From Branchinecta lynchi (lineage: Eukaryota; Arthropoda; Branchiopoda; Anostraca; Branchinectidae), in contig JAKZAP010000015.1 of the NCBI GenBank assembly GCA_023053575.1, forward strand, positions 12,018,930-12,082,929: a stretch of DNA of 64,000 bases, given 5' to 3'. The notes under the pieces were generated by a model. The model made no database searches. It saw only the letters and a list, made by a program, of their open reading frames with translations, and had not been told where the DNA came from. This document shows, piece by piece, positions 11,159 to 22,494 of the stretch (positions are counted from its first letter, which is position 1; each line of letters starts with the position of its first letter). Position numbers and translations under genes: made by a program.

Positions 11159-11935
11159 ATGGCCACTGCTCCTCTCTCATCCAGAAACCGAAGGCATAAA
11201 ATCCAAAAGATTTTCCTAAGCACTGGAAAACAACAATCTCAGACTAGAAATATGATCGCACGTGGATCGTTAACACTGGCCTATTCCTTCAAGAAAACAC
11301 TCGAGCTATTGATCAGAACCAAGGCCGGATTTCTAGAGGCAGCTTTCAGGTTAATGACGGAGATGGTAGCGAGATTTCTAATCCCACGATATGAGATGAA
11401 AGCAAAAGCAAGAGGGGCCCACAAACTCGTGTAGGCGAGATGGAACAGAGCCAGGAATTCTATTTGGATGAGAAGAGAACAAGCTACAGTAGGCAAGAGA
11501 AAAGAAAAAGACCAGTAGTTTCTTTTAAAACTCAGATCTAACTACAAAGGATCTTTTCGTGATAAAATGGTTCAGGAATGTCGATTTTCGAAAATACATA
11601 GAGGTTGACCCGCGGATCTGGCAATATTCTCTGTCGGGAATTCCCGCTCTCCCCAGCGGAGCTTCGACGCAAGATATTTGAAAAATTTGCGCGCCATGCA
11701 CATCCTCGCAAGCAGTGCTTTGCTGTGTCAATTGCCGGGGAAGGGTTGACCCCTCGATATTTGGAAGAGGAATAAAGATCTTGCATCATACCCAAAGAAA
11801 AAGAATCCGAGTCAATACTGGCGATACTGACCATTATAGGAAGCCAGTCTTCAATCCGAACGTACAAAAGACGACCAAAAGGATCGAAAAGGATGCGAGA
11901 CGTATTTTCGCGGAAAAGGCTTGAAACCCTCAAAA
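11159..11935 (+). pseudogene. Possible degraded coding region, unrecognised
   Basis: The segment is less AT-rich than its surroundings. One frame is open for 91 codons from 11159. A second frame around 11620-11760 reads RKIFEKFARHAHPRKQCFAV then SIAGEGLTPRYLEEE before a stop. This looks more protein-like than the background but I recognise no domain. It could be a decayed transposase or retroelement piece. No splice signals convincingly tie it to the kinase, which runs on the other strand. Confidence 0.25.
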
Positions 11936-12272
11936 TCTCATTTATGAAAAACTTTTCTCCAAGACCTTGATCAAATAATCCAAGAGGTCGGAAAACGATT
12001 CCAGCATATTTAAGGTTCTGAGTAGTTAGGCTATCTAACGCTGAAAATTCCTATCCTAGCCCGTAGAGTTATTAGTTGATCATACTTTTTCCCAGGCTGG
12101 TGCAAGCATGTTTGTTTTCGCTGGTAGGTTGGAACCTCCCTACAGTCAGTATTAGACCTTTGATTTACTCTAGACTGGGCGGCACCATCAAGATCAACTG
12201 CTGAAGTCGACTCTGCCGCGAAATGAAGAAACCGTCCTAGAACCAACCACCACTAGATGTCACTTCACTTAC

Positions 12273-12435
12273 CGTACATTCCGCATCAGAAACGTAGCAG
12301 AGGTCACCTGATGCGGAGGTGGGACTCCATAAATGATCCCCATTGGTCGCTTCGCTGGACCAATCCGGCGTGGCTCTCAAGACCCGTCTTTCTCCAGTGT
12401 CTGATTGGATGATAACCTCTCCAGCACCAGTTTTT
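12273..12435 (-). CDS. rdgA: Type IV diacylglycerol kinase, exon 2 (start of first C1 domain)
   Basis: This 163 bp exon lies between a TTGTCTTCTAG acceptor and a GTAAGT donor (12272-12267). It begins with one base completing a codon and ends in phase 0. It encodes KTGAGEVIIQSDTGERRVLR, then ATPDWSSEATNGDHLWSPTS and ASGDLCYVSDAECT. The DWSE..NGDH.W..T..SGD.CYV...C pattern is the diagnostic entry to the first C1 domain of DGK zeta/iota/RdgA. Exon 1 ends with two codon bases, so the phases fit exactly (AA+A gives Lys), and the exit phase fits exon 3. Confidence 0.88.
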
Positions 12436-13020
12436 CTAGAAGACAAGATAAAGTTTATAAAAGCTAAATGTACTGGATTACTTGCTCTCCTTCAACACTA
12501 TTTAAAAAACAAATATTTGAGCCGCAACTGGAAGGGGGGGGGGGCTTGTTCCCCGTCGTCTTTGATATTCTATCTTGGTCTTATTTTCAGGCCGACAAAT
12601 ATAGGTTTCAAAAGGCACAACATTCTCTAAAAAGAGTAGGCCTATTAAAAATTTAATTATGAGGAATGAACCTGGAATCAGGGCCTAAAACTGATACCCC
12701 CCCCCCCCCCCCCCCCCCCGAAGTGCAACCGAAATATCAGATATTACATTTTTCACTAGCATATCATCCATGATGATAGAGGGAATAACCCTTGAAGAGG
12801 GATAACTAGCTGAAACATACACAAAATTAAAGAAAACACGAAAATAATTAAACCAACAGAAGCCAACATGTGGGACGGAACTCTCACTTTGTTATCACAC
12901 ATGTTCCAACCACTTTGATAGATATTATTATAACAGAAGCTCATGTTATTTCATAATAGCTCCACGCCACATAAACTTGAAGGATTCATGGCCCAATCAC
13001 CAACAATACCACTGCTCTAT
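12436..13020. other. No gene seen; long G and C runs
   Basis: Part of kinase intron 1. A G-run of about ten lies near 12534-12543 and a C-run of about 22 at 12699-12719. Such runs recur inside the G-rich MITE families of this window. Confidence 0.5.
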
Positions 13021-13024
13021 CTTT

Positions 13025-13745
13025 TACGTTTTAGATCAACAAGATTGTTGTTTTATTACTGCTTTTTTATGTTTTATTTTTCAGTGACAACAGTTCATGC
13101 TAGCTCCTAGGATTTCTTTACCCTGGGCATGAAAACATGTTATTTTATGAGCAGTAATTTTAAGACAATGTCAGACAGATGGCACTTGATGGTACGTACA
13201 ATTGACACACAAACTCAGGCAAACCTAGTAATTTTGTTGCCAAATCACGTACGTGATCGCTTCCTTGTCCTTTATATCAAAAAGATTTTCGCTTTTTTAT
13301 TACTTTTTCCGAGGGGTTAGCCATGCCTCGCCGCAACCGTTCTCGGCACCAGCCGAAACCAGCGGTGCCGACACCGCTGCCGTCCATTAATTAGGCGACT
13401 AATCTTTCAAACACTTCTAAGCATGCTAAATTTTGTGTTCTAACGCACATGGAAATCGATTTAGTTCAATTTGTTTTGTTCAATTTGTTTATTAACAAAA
13501 AGACGAATCCGTGTTGGCACTGCAGGAACCGCAGCACTGGACATTGCTGTACACTAAAATCGAGAGTGGGCAAACCCTCGGCTATTTGTTGTTTTTTTAT
13601 GTATCAGCGACATTCGTTGCATAACTGCTATCTGATGGGATTTCTGAGCCCTGACGAAAACACAGCATCAATTTTGCGACGAAGCCAGACAGGTGGCACA
13701 GTTGGTACACAAACTCAAGTATCCTAGTGATTTCTTCGCCAAATC
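13025..13745 (+). repeat. Family I repeat, partly duplicated (copy I1)
   Basis: Segments within it are similar to each other (GACAGATGGCAC...ACACAAACTCAGG near 13178-13220 and GACAGGTGGCAC...ACACAAACTCAAG near 13690-13718) and to 15770-15990 (GGACATTGCTGTACACTAAAATC...AGAGTGG). No ORF is shared between copies. Confidence 0.5.
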
Positions 13746-13961
13746 ACCAGCGTTGTCGCTTTAAATCAACAAGAATGTTGCAAACTAAAAATATTAAACT
13801 GTCTGGATCAGATAATAAATTTCTGGGACCCCATCGAAACCTTTCGTCTTGTTAAATAATGGCTTGCAATCGTCTCAGTGATGCAAACGTGATTGCTCTC
13901 TCACCGCCAAAATTACCGGGGTTATACTAGTACTTTAATCTTTAAAGTATAACTGAAAAGG

Positions 13962-14271
13962 TAAATATTCTTTGAGCCCAAGCTGACTTTGAAATATTTA
14001 TTCAAACAATGTTTACAACGGATACGTCAGCTATGATTCTTCATCAGCGATATTTCGGCCCTTCTTGGCAAGGGTCCTGGTCAGGCTGTCAATCCTCTGG
14101 TTCAACTTCGGGGGAGGAAACAAACCTGTTATCAATTACAGGTTTGATTTTGTTTCCTTCCCCGAAGTTGAACCAGAGGATTGACAGCCCGACGAGGACC
14201 CTTGCCAAGAAGGGCCGAAATATCGCTGATGAAGAATCCTAGCTGACGTATCCGTTGTAAACATAGTTCAA
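13962..14271. mobile_element. Foldback family C, copy C2, complete with target duplication
   Basis: Two arms of about 150 bp are near-perfect inverted copies. The left reads AAATATTCTTTGAGCCCAAG ... ACGGATACGTCAGCTATGAT ... CGATATTTCGGCCCTTCTTG ... AACTTCGGG, and the right is its reverse complement after a short centre. Flanks share ATAACTGAAAAGG (13949-13961 and 14272-14284), a duplication of 10-13 bp depending on microhomology. The flanking string is the edge of a family F repeat, so C2 inserted into F2. Long arms and about 10 bp TSDs suggest a Mutator-like origin (inference). Confidence 0.8.
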
Positions 14272-14284
14272 ATAACTGAAAAGG

Positions 14285-14740
14285 GCTGAGATAGAACAAT
14301 CTAGTTACCTAGTTCAGTTATAGATCTAGTTCAGTTATAGATGCTCGAAGACCCGATGCAAATGCGTTACGTCGTTCCTTCGCTATTCATGAGCAATCGA
14401 TTTTCATATAGTGGAATTTCAATGTCGGACTAGGGGTACATCTATGCGCTTGCACCTGTTTGTTTACGTGATGAAAAACATTTACGAAAAATAAGATTTC
14501 ACGCAGTTAGCTACCTTCCGCGAGTTGATCACCGTCCACAGAAAAGACGCATTTGTATTCAGGTTCAAATTTTCCGCATCATAGTAAAATTTGCGTTGTG
14601 GAAACCGCCGTAGATGTTCTGAACGTCACTAATAGAGCAAATAAAAAAAACCTTTAGCAGGATCGAAGTAATTCAGTGTAATCAATTAGATGATACAAAA
14701 ATAAGTTTGCTTCTCAGTTAAACTTTAAAGTACCTAAACA
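14285..14740 (+). repeat. Family F dispersed repeat, copy F2
   Basis: It shares with F1 and F4 the string GTAGATGTTCTGAACGTCA, the TACCTTCCGCGAG stretch and the terminal CAGTTAAACTTTAAAGT. It also contains the GATGCAAATGCGTTACGTCG segment found at 58445-58475. Confidence 0.65.
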
Positions 14741-15335
14741 TCACTTCCTATGATTTCTCTTCTATTTCGGGACTCAAGACGTAAAACAAGAACTTTGTAT
14801 CATCATTATTTAAATAAATGGCTCAAATTCCCTCCATCATCATGCAATCGTGATCGCTACCTCCCCTCTGTGTCAAAATAATCGGGGTTATGTTGTTGCG
14901 TTAATCCTAAAGTACATGTAACATCACTTCCTATAATTCGATTTGATGGGATTTTGGGACAAGACATAAAAATAAGAACTTTTTATTCGTAGTTATTTTT
15001 AAGTAAATGGCTCACAATTTTCTCAGCCATGCAAACGTGATCGCTGCCTCGCCTTTGTATCAAAACTATCGGGATAATGTTGATGCTTCAATCTTAAAGT
15101 ACCTGCAACATCACTTCCTATAATTTCATTCCGATCTGACTGGATTTCGGGACAAGACGTAAAAATAAGAGCTTTTTATTAGTAGCAATTTTTATATAAA
15201 TGGCTCACATGTCTCCATCATGCAAACGTGATAGCTGCCTCACCTTTGTATCAAAATTATTGGGTTTATGTTGGTTTTTAATCTTAAAGTACTACTGACG
15301 TCACTTCCTAATATTTTCACTGCGATCTGACGGGG
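14705..15335 (+). repeat. Tandem repeat, about 180 bp period, 3-4 units
   Basis: Successive units begin near 14820, 14998 and 15190, with a partial unit before 14820. Each carries AAATGGCTCA, a GCAA.CGTGATCGCT-type segment, a TCAAAAT.ATCGGG..TATGTTG segment, CTTAAAGTAC, ACATCACTTCCTATAAT and GGACAAGAC.TAAAAATAAGA. It is satellite-like with no ORF. A related single unit lies near 13855-13935. Confidence 0.7.
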
Positions 15336-16632
15336 TTTCCGGAATCGGGTTTCCCAAGAAAAAGTACTAGCTTTATGAAGCTGCTGGAGGTCAAACAACG
15401 TTTGATACAAAAGTGTTATCTTTTCTCAATGATTTTTTTTTCTTCAAATGTTCTATAACCGCAATAACCACTGGTAATAAAGCTAGAGATGAGAGTTGTA
15501 GGAAAGTGAAATCCTAATTGTTTTTAGTACAGCTTTGGTCCGACATTCATCCAATTTGACAATAAAGAGACCCATAACACAGGTTCACACTGCTGCGACT
15601 TCAAGCACATTTTCGCATTTTGCAACATAAATCGTTCGACACGCAACGCAAACATCCGTGGGGTTACCCAGTCCCTGGCACCCGATGTACAACCTTTTCC
15701 AGAACCGACCGAAATTAGCGCTGCTGGAACCCATGCGGGCAAAATAAAAAATAAATAAAAAAATTAGGTGATCCATCTTTTAAACGCTTTCAAACGTGCT
15801 TATTTTAATATTCTAACACGTGGCAACCGGTGCCTGCTGGTGGCAACCGGCACCAGCTGTTGTCAACGGTGCCGGCACCGGGAACTTGCTGTACACTCAA
15901 ATCTAGAGTGGACAACCTTCGAAAACATCTCGGTTTGTCGCACTATCGGATGCGTAGAAACTCGTCCAACAAAACAATGTTCAGAACAAAAGTTTAGGAA
16001 AAAACATAACAAAAAATAGTGTAGATACCAACAGGGTTGAAGAAATGAAAAAGAAATAACAATACAAATACAAACACGAAACAACTGAAAGTAATTAAAT
16101 CAGAATGTCATGGACTTCATGGTGATCATAATGGAGCAATGCGAAAATCAGCAATACCCCCCCCCCCCCACTGATCAAATCATGCGAAACTAATGACAAC
16201 AAGACTGATCTTTCCCTTCTCTGAGTACTTGAACGATATGCACTGGTTCATCCAATTAAAGGATGGCCCGTCCTCGTCCAGGAAAAACATCGTAAAGAAA
16301 CAATCAAAGGTGGTTACAGCGTGCCTGTCAATTTGAATCCATTCAACTGCGATCAGTAATAAATGATTACCTAGCCGGAACTACAATCGAAGGACCCCAA
16401 CTGAGATCATACTACCACTGTCTAACAGGGATGCCGTCGAATTAGCGTGACAGGGCTAGTATCTATGAATGAATGAAATTAATCATAAGAAGTTTAATAC
16501 ATGAAACAATTTCATTGTAGTTCTGTCGGGATTGTAACGACATTTTGAACACATACAAAATCCTCCACTCGGTAGATAATTTGGAGAAAAGAAACTGAGT
16601 TCAGTTCATTTCAGCCAACCCGTCAGCATTCT
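15336..16632. other. No gene seen; contains family I copy I2 (about 15770-15990)
   Basis: The minus-strand frames at 15524-15776 are Cys-containing but overlap in two frames and show no C1 or other domain. I2 shares CATTGCTGTACACT-like and AGAGTGGACAA-like strings with I1. A C-run occurs near 16157. Confidence 0.45.
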
Positions 16633-17100
16633 TTGAGCCTGTACCCAACAAAAATAAACAGGAAAATTGGTCAACGTTCATCCGTGCATACCAGGCATGT
16701 AACGGTTTACCTGAAGAAACCGTTTCCCAACGAAATTTACTCTCGTTCAGGTCCTTATTTTTCTCCAATGTGTGGTATTGAAGGAGAGGATGTGGTACAC
16801 TTGATATGTTATTGTAAGGAGTTGAAAAAATTAAGAAAGGAAGTGTTTGGTCGGGAGGCTTGGGAGGAAAGGGATTTGGTTTCAACTATGGGAAGTAAGT
16901 GTTTTAGTGAGGTCCGAAGGCTGGGTAGATTCCTGAAGCTAGCTATGGCCCACCGTGAACTATTTTTATAGAAGTTTATTTTTTGGTTTGTTGTTGGAGT
17001 GTATGATATTTTGTTTTTGTTATTGTGTTATGTTTCCCACCATGGCACTTGGGCTTTTATTGGGAATAAATCCATTCAAATTCATTCATTCATTCATCTT
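16633..17100 (+). pseudogene. LINE 3' end with C-terminal zinc knuckle, (ATTC)n tail
   Basis: The frame to 16971 ends with SGPYFSPMCGIEGEDVVHLI, then CYCKELKKLRKEVFGREAWE and RLGRFLKLAMAHREL. The PMC...H..CYC spacing is the C-terminal CCHC knuckle of a LINE ORF2. The first Cys is Ser here, unlike the sister copy at 17741-18326. A short tail with AATAAATCCATTCAAATTC then ATTCATTCATTC closes it. It is 5'-truncated and probably dead. Confidence 0.75.
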
Positions 17101-17740
17101 GCTGGTCCACCGCGCTTATCTGAATCCTTTTGAGTGTATATTTGCTGTAATGCAGTGTATAGCGCAGTGTCGTTAAAGAATAGTTCATGTGTTTTGTTGG
17201 GAAGAAACTTCGGCTTAACCTCTTTTTCTATTTATAAATAAATACTAGCGAGACCAATCGTATAATATAGATCATGAACGAAGGTAGCACAGGTAAGTTT
17301 GCCCACACATAATGAATCCAGGAATTGACGATATTAAAAGAAAAAAACGAAAAAGAAAAATATTAGAAAATCATAAACAAAATTTTAATTTCATTTTTTA
17401 CATAAAGAAAAGTATCAAATAGTCTTCAGAAGAAACTAGCTCTTCTTTAAAACACCTTCAATATCTAATTCCTCATACCTGTAAGATTTTTCACCCACGG
17501 TGCTTGCTAACTGAAGGGTCGCTAATCCATGGGCTCCTCGCTTGACATTCTGTGGTATGTCACAGTGACTACGGTATTCTAAAGTTCCTTAAAGGACCTA
17601 TGCTAGCAAATTTGCTTATTTTCTCTAGCGCCGTTGTCTACAAACAAAATCTAGACTCATTTACGTATTACTTCGTACAAGGAATAGCTTAAATTGGAAA
17701 AAGTCGTTTACCCCCATAATATGCCCAACCGAATAAATCA
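17101..17740. other. No gene seen
   Basis: AT-rich intronic spacer between two LINE 3' ends. There are no repeat boundaries I can fix. Confidence 0.5.
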
Positions 17741-18326
17741 ATGTTAGGATTTGTTTCAAAAGAAGTTAGTAGTAGGTTAAATGACCAAGAAATCCAGGTT
17801 TGGTTAGCTAGGATAAGAGATAGTGGATCCTTGAGTTTGTATGCAGAGGCTAAAGAGATTTGGGGTGAAGAAATTTATTTTAAAGCGGGTCTAAAAAAAG
17901 AGGAAATGAAACTAATTTTAAATATGAGGGCAGATTGCTTGCCACTTGGTGAAAGAAGAAAGTATTTGGGAAGTGTTAGGGAGAAATCTGGTCCTTACTT
18001 TTGTCCAATGTGCGGTGAGGGAGATGAGAATCTAATTCATTTTATGTGTGGTTGTGATGAAATTGAGGATCTGAGGGAGGAAATTTTTAAGGGAGGGATT
18101 CATGGGAGGAAGTGGTTGTTAAATATTATGCGGAGTAGGGATTTTCTTAGTATAAGAAACCTGGCGAGGTTCCTCAGAGTGGCCAGTCTGCACAGGGAAA
18201 AGTGTTTGAGTGAGGTTTAGTGTAGTAGTGTGACCGTTTATTTTGTATTTACATGTGGTTATTTATGTGTGTTTGTTATGGCCTTTTGGCTTTGAAGACA
18301 AATAAATATCATATCATATCATATCA
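17741..18326 (+). pseudogene. LINE 3' end with intact CX2CX8HX4C knuckle, (ATATC)n tail
   Basis: A 159-codon frame includes GLKKEEMKLILNMRADCLPL, then SGPYFCPMCGEGDENLIHFM, CGCDEIEDLREEIF and NLARFLRVASLHREKCL. The Cys-His knuckle has exact CX2CX8HX4C spacing, known at the C-terminus of many LINE ORF2 proteins. The 3' tail GGCCTTTTGGCTTTGAAGAC, AATAAAT and (ATATC)n at 18304-18326 is a microsatellite-type LINE end. The copy is 5'-truncated, since no reverse transcriptase core lies upstream, but its remaining frame is clean, so it is younger than its neighbour at 16633. Confidence 0.8.
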
Positions 18327-18366
18327 CATAGCCACTCGCTGAGACACTCAGGCTGTCCTGACTCCG

Positions 18367-18765
18367 ATGACATTTACCAATGTCCGGCCTACTACACCGC
18401 TCGCCATAACATCAGAGCCTCGTTTTTGTTGCAATCGCGCTGCCGCATCGCTGCTGCAGCACTTCTTTGCTTTTGCACAATATCGCATCGCTGCTGCAGC
18501 ACTTCTTTGCTTTTGCACAATATGCGTTTTGGGATTCACTTTCTTCTTGGTTGAAGCAGCAGCGCTGCAGCACCTTGCGGACTTGGTCGGTGAGCAAGTC
18601 CGTGATTCTCAAGAAGCGCTGCCGGCTTCCTCGGAAGCACTGCAGTGCAAAAACGGATGTAGAAAGGATCAGTCCGGAATCGGCCGAGAAGTGGACCTGC
18701 AGCATGCAACAAAAACGAGGCTCCGGTTGAGAGTGCTTCTTCACATACAAATACAGTCGTCGTAA
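18367..18765. repeat. GC-richer segment with a direct 40 bp duplication
   Basis: CGCATCGCTGCTGCAGCACT plus TCTTTGCTTTTGCACAATA occurs twice in a row (18445-18484 and 18485-18524). The segment is open in several frames on both strands, which follows from its composition. No domain is recognised in any frame. Confidence 0.5.
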
Positions 18766-18929
18766 TAATAGTGAGACACTGAGCCTTTGGAGAAACACTT
18801 AGTCGGTTCAGCCGCGTTTGACGAGACAGAATGGGAAATACCTATAACATCGACTTTATCCAAATCTAAGTACCCAACTATTTAGGCTATAGCAGAGCAG
18901 ACGAAGTATTTAAACAAAAAAATAAAGTG

Positions 18930-19545
18930 GAAAACGAATTCAGAATGACACATTATTAATAAATCAAACCTCTAATCAACTTTACAGAAAACTTTTTTGT
19001 TTTACAATTTTTCCGGTTTCGGCAGGATTCCAAGCGGACTATTTGTCTGGCGAAAGAGCAAGTTTCATATTTGGATTTAGCGTGTTTCCTTACCCTAAAA
19101 TCGTCTATCTAATTAGCTTTTAAAAAATGCTTTTTTTGCCCCTTAATTTGAAACCCCTCCCCCCCCCCCCCCCCTCCTAGATACAGGGCTACAGAGCCCA
19201 TCTACTAACTCGACTCGTACTTTGACCTAAGGCATCCAAGTTTGAAGAAAATATCTCAACCCAGGCCCGTATCCAGGAATTTATTTCGGGGGGGGGGGTG
19301 CCTTTCGGGGGGGAGGTTTTGCCTGCTGGTCGGACAAAAAGGTAAAAAAAACACATGGATCAGAGAAAAAGCCTATAAAAATGATTATTTCTGTATGTTT
19401 CAGGGGGGGGTCAACCCCCTACCCCCCCCCTGGATACGGCCTTGTCTCAACCCTTCTGGAATTATCATGCTCAAAGACGGACAGACAGACGGAAAACTTT
19501 TCGTAAATCGCGTATCCCTCCACTTATGTTTTGGGATCCCTAAAA
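18930..19545 (+). repeat. Family A element, copy A2 (5'-truncated)
   Basis: It holds one recognisable internal unit (TTTCGGCAGGATTCCAAGCG, ACTATTTGTCTGGCG), the CAAGTTTGAAGAAAATATC / GGACAGACAGACGG block and the 3' end CCACTTATGTTTTGGGATCCC. It is interrupted by the MITE at 19262-19444. Confidence 0.75.
19262..19444. mobile_element. hAT-type G-rich MITE inside A2, 183 bp
   Basis: The ends are CAGGCCCGTATCCAGG and CCTGGATACGGCCTTG, inverted. Flanks are the 8 bp TCTCAACC at 19254-19261 and 19445-19452. Uninterrupted family A copies have a single TCTCAACCC there, so the insertion and 8 bp duplication are seen directly. The interior has G-runs near both ends. Relatives: 52782-52925 (right end missing), about 25870-26000 and 2087-2135 (fragments). 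Confidence 0.85.
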
Positions 19546-19555
19546 CATGGAAAAA

Positions 19556-20290
19556 AAACTGCATAGCTGATTTTTCTGACCAATGAGCTCCTCAGAATCA
19601 ATAAGTTTGCGCGCGATCAGCTACGAAAAGATTCAGACGCGTCAGACGCAAACAACGTTGTTTCTGTTGGGTATAGAAAAGAAATGACAACTGAAGCTAA
19701 AAATTTCTGAACTGAGGATGGATAGGGACATAAAGTGGATTATATGCTTCTTCTTCCATCAGAATACTATACAGTTTTAGAAGGTATATATACGCACTGT
19801 TTGGCAGAAATATATTTAAAGAAAGACCACGGAAGGAAACTAAGAACAGACTTTTCAAATTCAATTGACATATGATAAGCCGTATATGAAATAACATTTC
19901 CGGCAACTATTTTGCAGTTAAGTTTCTGTAGGTGATGGGCTTTAGTGGTTTCTTCGACGACCGTTCACTGTTACGCGACGTTCAAATAAGAATACCTCTA
20001 CTGCAAATGTGTGTTACGTTAAAGTTCTGATAAATGGTCGCTCAATATTTAACCATCGTAAGTACCTTGTTTTTCACAAGTATCAAATCCCAACGCAAAA
20101 CAGTAATGTAAGTATTGAGAGTGGGCTATCAAGCTAGGCTACCTAGCTATACAGCTTAAAATGTTTTTGTCTTTTGTCCTATGCGATGACGAGACTGTGG
20201 TTATTTTAGTGTGCGAGTTTATGAACTAAGCGAATGGAGAAGCGAGGTGTAGCCTATGGCTATCTGGAGCTGTGTAGGTTATCTAGGTAG
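19556..20290. other. No gene seen
   Basis: Intronic DNA with no recognisable domain or fixed repeat boundary. Confidence 0.5.
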
Positions 20291-20299
20291 CTTATAACA

Positions 20300-20730
20300 G
20301 TTGCGTTTTTGGGTATATGATACCGCGGTCTAGAGTTGTTTTCGCAGTTACCATGGTATCTGATACCACGTAAAAAGGCATTTTTGCAGTTACCGTGGTA
20401 TCTGACCATTTACCAGATACCACGTCAAAAGGCATTTCTGCAGTTACCGTGGTATCTGGCCATTTACCAACCGTGGTAACTGATCGTGGTATTTGAAAAA
20501 ATCATCTCACTTTCATCATTACCAACACAAGAGCTTTGGAATTTTTTCAAATTGGTGGAAAAAAAATTTGACACTTGTGATGTGAGTGGATATCAGTCTT
20601 TTTTCTGGGGTGACTTCTAAAAGCGCGAATTCACCAACTGTCGTTATTGCAAAGCAACCTTAGTATCAGATACCGCGGTAACTGCAAACACGACAAAATG
20701 CAGATCCAGTTACCGTGGTAGGCGAGACCG
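20300..20730. repeat. Family J inverted-repeat element built on CAGTTACCGTGGTATCTG
   Basis: The string GCAGTTACCGTGGTATCTG or its inverse occurs many times (for example near 20345, 20391, 20440, 20660 and 20708), often as TACCATGGTA or TACCGCGGTA palindromes. The left and right portions are inverted relative to each other. A shorter relative is at 24425-24540 and a fragment near 23060. No ORF. Confidence 0.65.
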
Positions 20731-21350
20731 GCCCACGTTCACCACTTTTTAGCCCTTTACTTTTCGTGAAAAGAGACTTTTGCTACTTTTCTACTTTTAG
20801 TCCTAAAATTTATGTTTATATATGGGGTATCTAGGAAAAAATTCACAAATGGCCAACATGTTTCTATGCAACACAAAATGGGTCACAAGAAAATTCTCAA
20901 AGATGGCTAACCAGGGCCGACCTGGTACAGGTTCGCCACAAATTAGCACAAGTTCGCCATCGTTTTGCGTCAAGTTCATTAAAGCACCTAGCTATTGCTC
21001 TAAATCTAGCCCTAGGATTAGTTTTTACTCCAGATTTATATTTGTAACGTAAGTAGGTGTAGAATAATTGTTTTTAACCCATTTTACGTCCTGAACGGTC
21101 CAGACCAAACTTTAGGCATTATGCAAATCTTGGACTTTAACCTGAAATCGAGGATTTTCCCAATAATCTTATAATCTGTGACTTCAGGACCGCAAGATTC
21201 TACTTCAATAAGCATGGGAGCTTGCTCTTTCGAGCGGATTTCAAGCTAACTACTTGTCCAAGTTCTCCAGCAAAAAAGGAAAGTTCAGAAACGAATTCAG
21301 CGTATCTCCTTATCCCTATAAAGAAGACCTAATCAACTTCAAGACTTTAA
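20731..21350. other. No gene seen
   Basis: The right part (about 21225-21350) resembles internal units of family A (TTGTCCAAG..CTCCAGC, GAATTCAGCGTATCTCCTTA), so a degraded A fragment probably precedes A3. Confidence 0.45.
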
Positions 21351-21354
21351 CTTA

Positions 21355-22490
21355 CAAAACAAGACCAAAGGTTTCGATGGGATCCCAAAAATTCAATATC
21401 TGATCCAGACAACTGGGTCTTGTCTTCGCCAGATCCAGTCTTCGCCAGACTCCTTGAATGTTTTTACTATTAAAATTGAGAAACGGATTAAGGCCAAATA
21501 GCTAATCATCTGATAAAACCAAGTTCAGATATGGATTCAGGATGTGTGTTTAGCCTACCCCTATCAGTCATATCTGTTTTGACGAAAGCTTCGTTTCATT
21601 TGTGCCAATTTCCCGGTTTCGGCCGACTCCGGTATAATGGTCCGGCGAAAAAAAAGGGCTCAAAAACGAACTCAGTTTATCTTCTTCCGCCGATAATTAA
21701 CATCCAATCAACTTCAAATAAAACTTTAACTTATAACAGATTTTCCGGCTCCAGCCGGATTCCGGTCGAACTATATGTCCGGGTAAAAAATGATTGTCAC
21801 ACACAGATTCAGCATCTCTTCTTACCCGTAAATCCGATATCTAATCAACTACAAATAAAACTTTAACTTTTAACAATTTTCCGGTTTTGGCCGGATTCCG
21901 GTCGAACTACATGTCCGGGTAGAAAATTATTTTCACATAAGTGTTCAGCATGTCTTCTTGCCCTAAATAGAACATCTAATCAACTCCAAATAAAACTTTT
22001 AATTTGAACAAACTATCCGGTTTGGGCCGGATTCCGGGCGAACTAGTTGTCCGTCGAGAAAAATGATTTTCATCATCGTGTTCAGCATGTCTTCCTTCCC
22101 CTAAATCAAACATCTAATCAACTTTAAATAAAACTTTTACTTTTAACAAACTTTCCAGTTTTGACCGGATTCCGGACGAACTATTTGTCAGATGACAAAA
22201 TTGTTCTCCACCATCGTGTTCAGCATGTCTTCTTACCTCATAATCGACTATCACATTAGCTGTTTCAAAATATTTTGTTTGTCCCTTAATTTGAACCCCC
22301 CACCCCTAAATGTAGGGCTACAAAGCCCATCTACGAACCCGACTGGCCCGATGACCCAGCGAATCCTCATACCAAGTTTCATGAAAATATCTCATTCCCT
22401 TCGAGGGTTATCGTGCTTACAGACGGACGGACAGAGGGACAAGTTTTGCGATGTCCTAGGTATCCCTCCATTTACGTTCTGGGATAAAAA
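21355..22490 (+). repeat. Family A element, copy A3 (near full length)
   Basis: It starts with ACAAGACCAAAGGTTTCGAT followed by GGGATCCCAAAA and ends with the ATCCCTCCATTTACG block. It has about five internal units with the core GGCCGGATTCCGG.CGAACTA and a GACGGACGGACAGA block before the end. No coding capacity. Confidence 0.8.
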
Positions 22491-22494
22491 AAAA

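Noticed and set aside
15524..15776. Cys-containing minus-strand frames considered as an extra C1 exon of the kinase
   Set aside because: Cys/His spacing does not fit a C1 domain, and exons 1, 2 and 3 already join without a missing piece.
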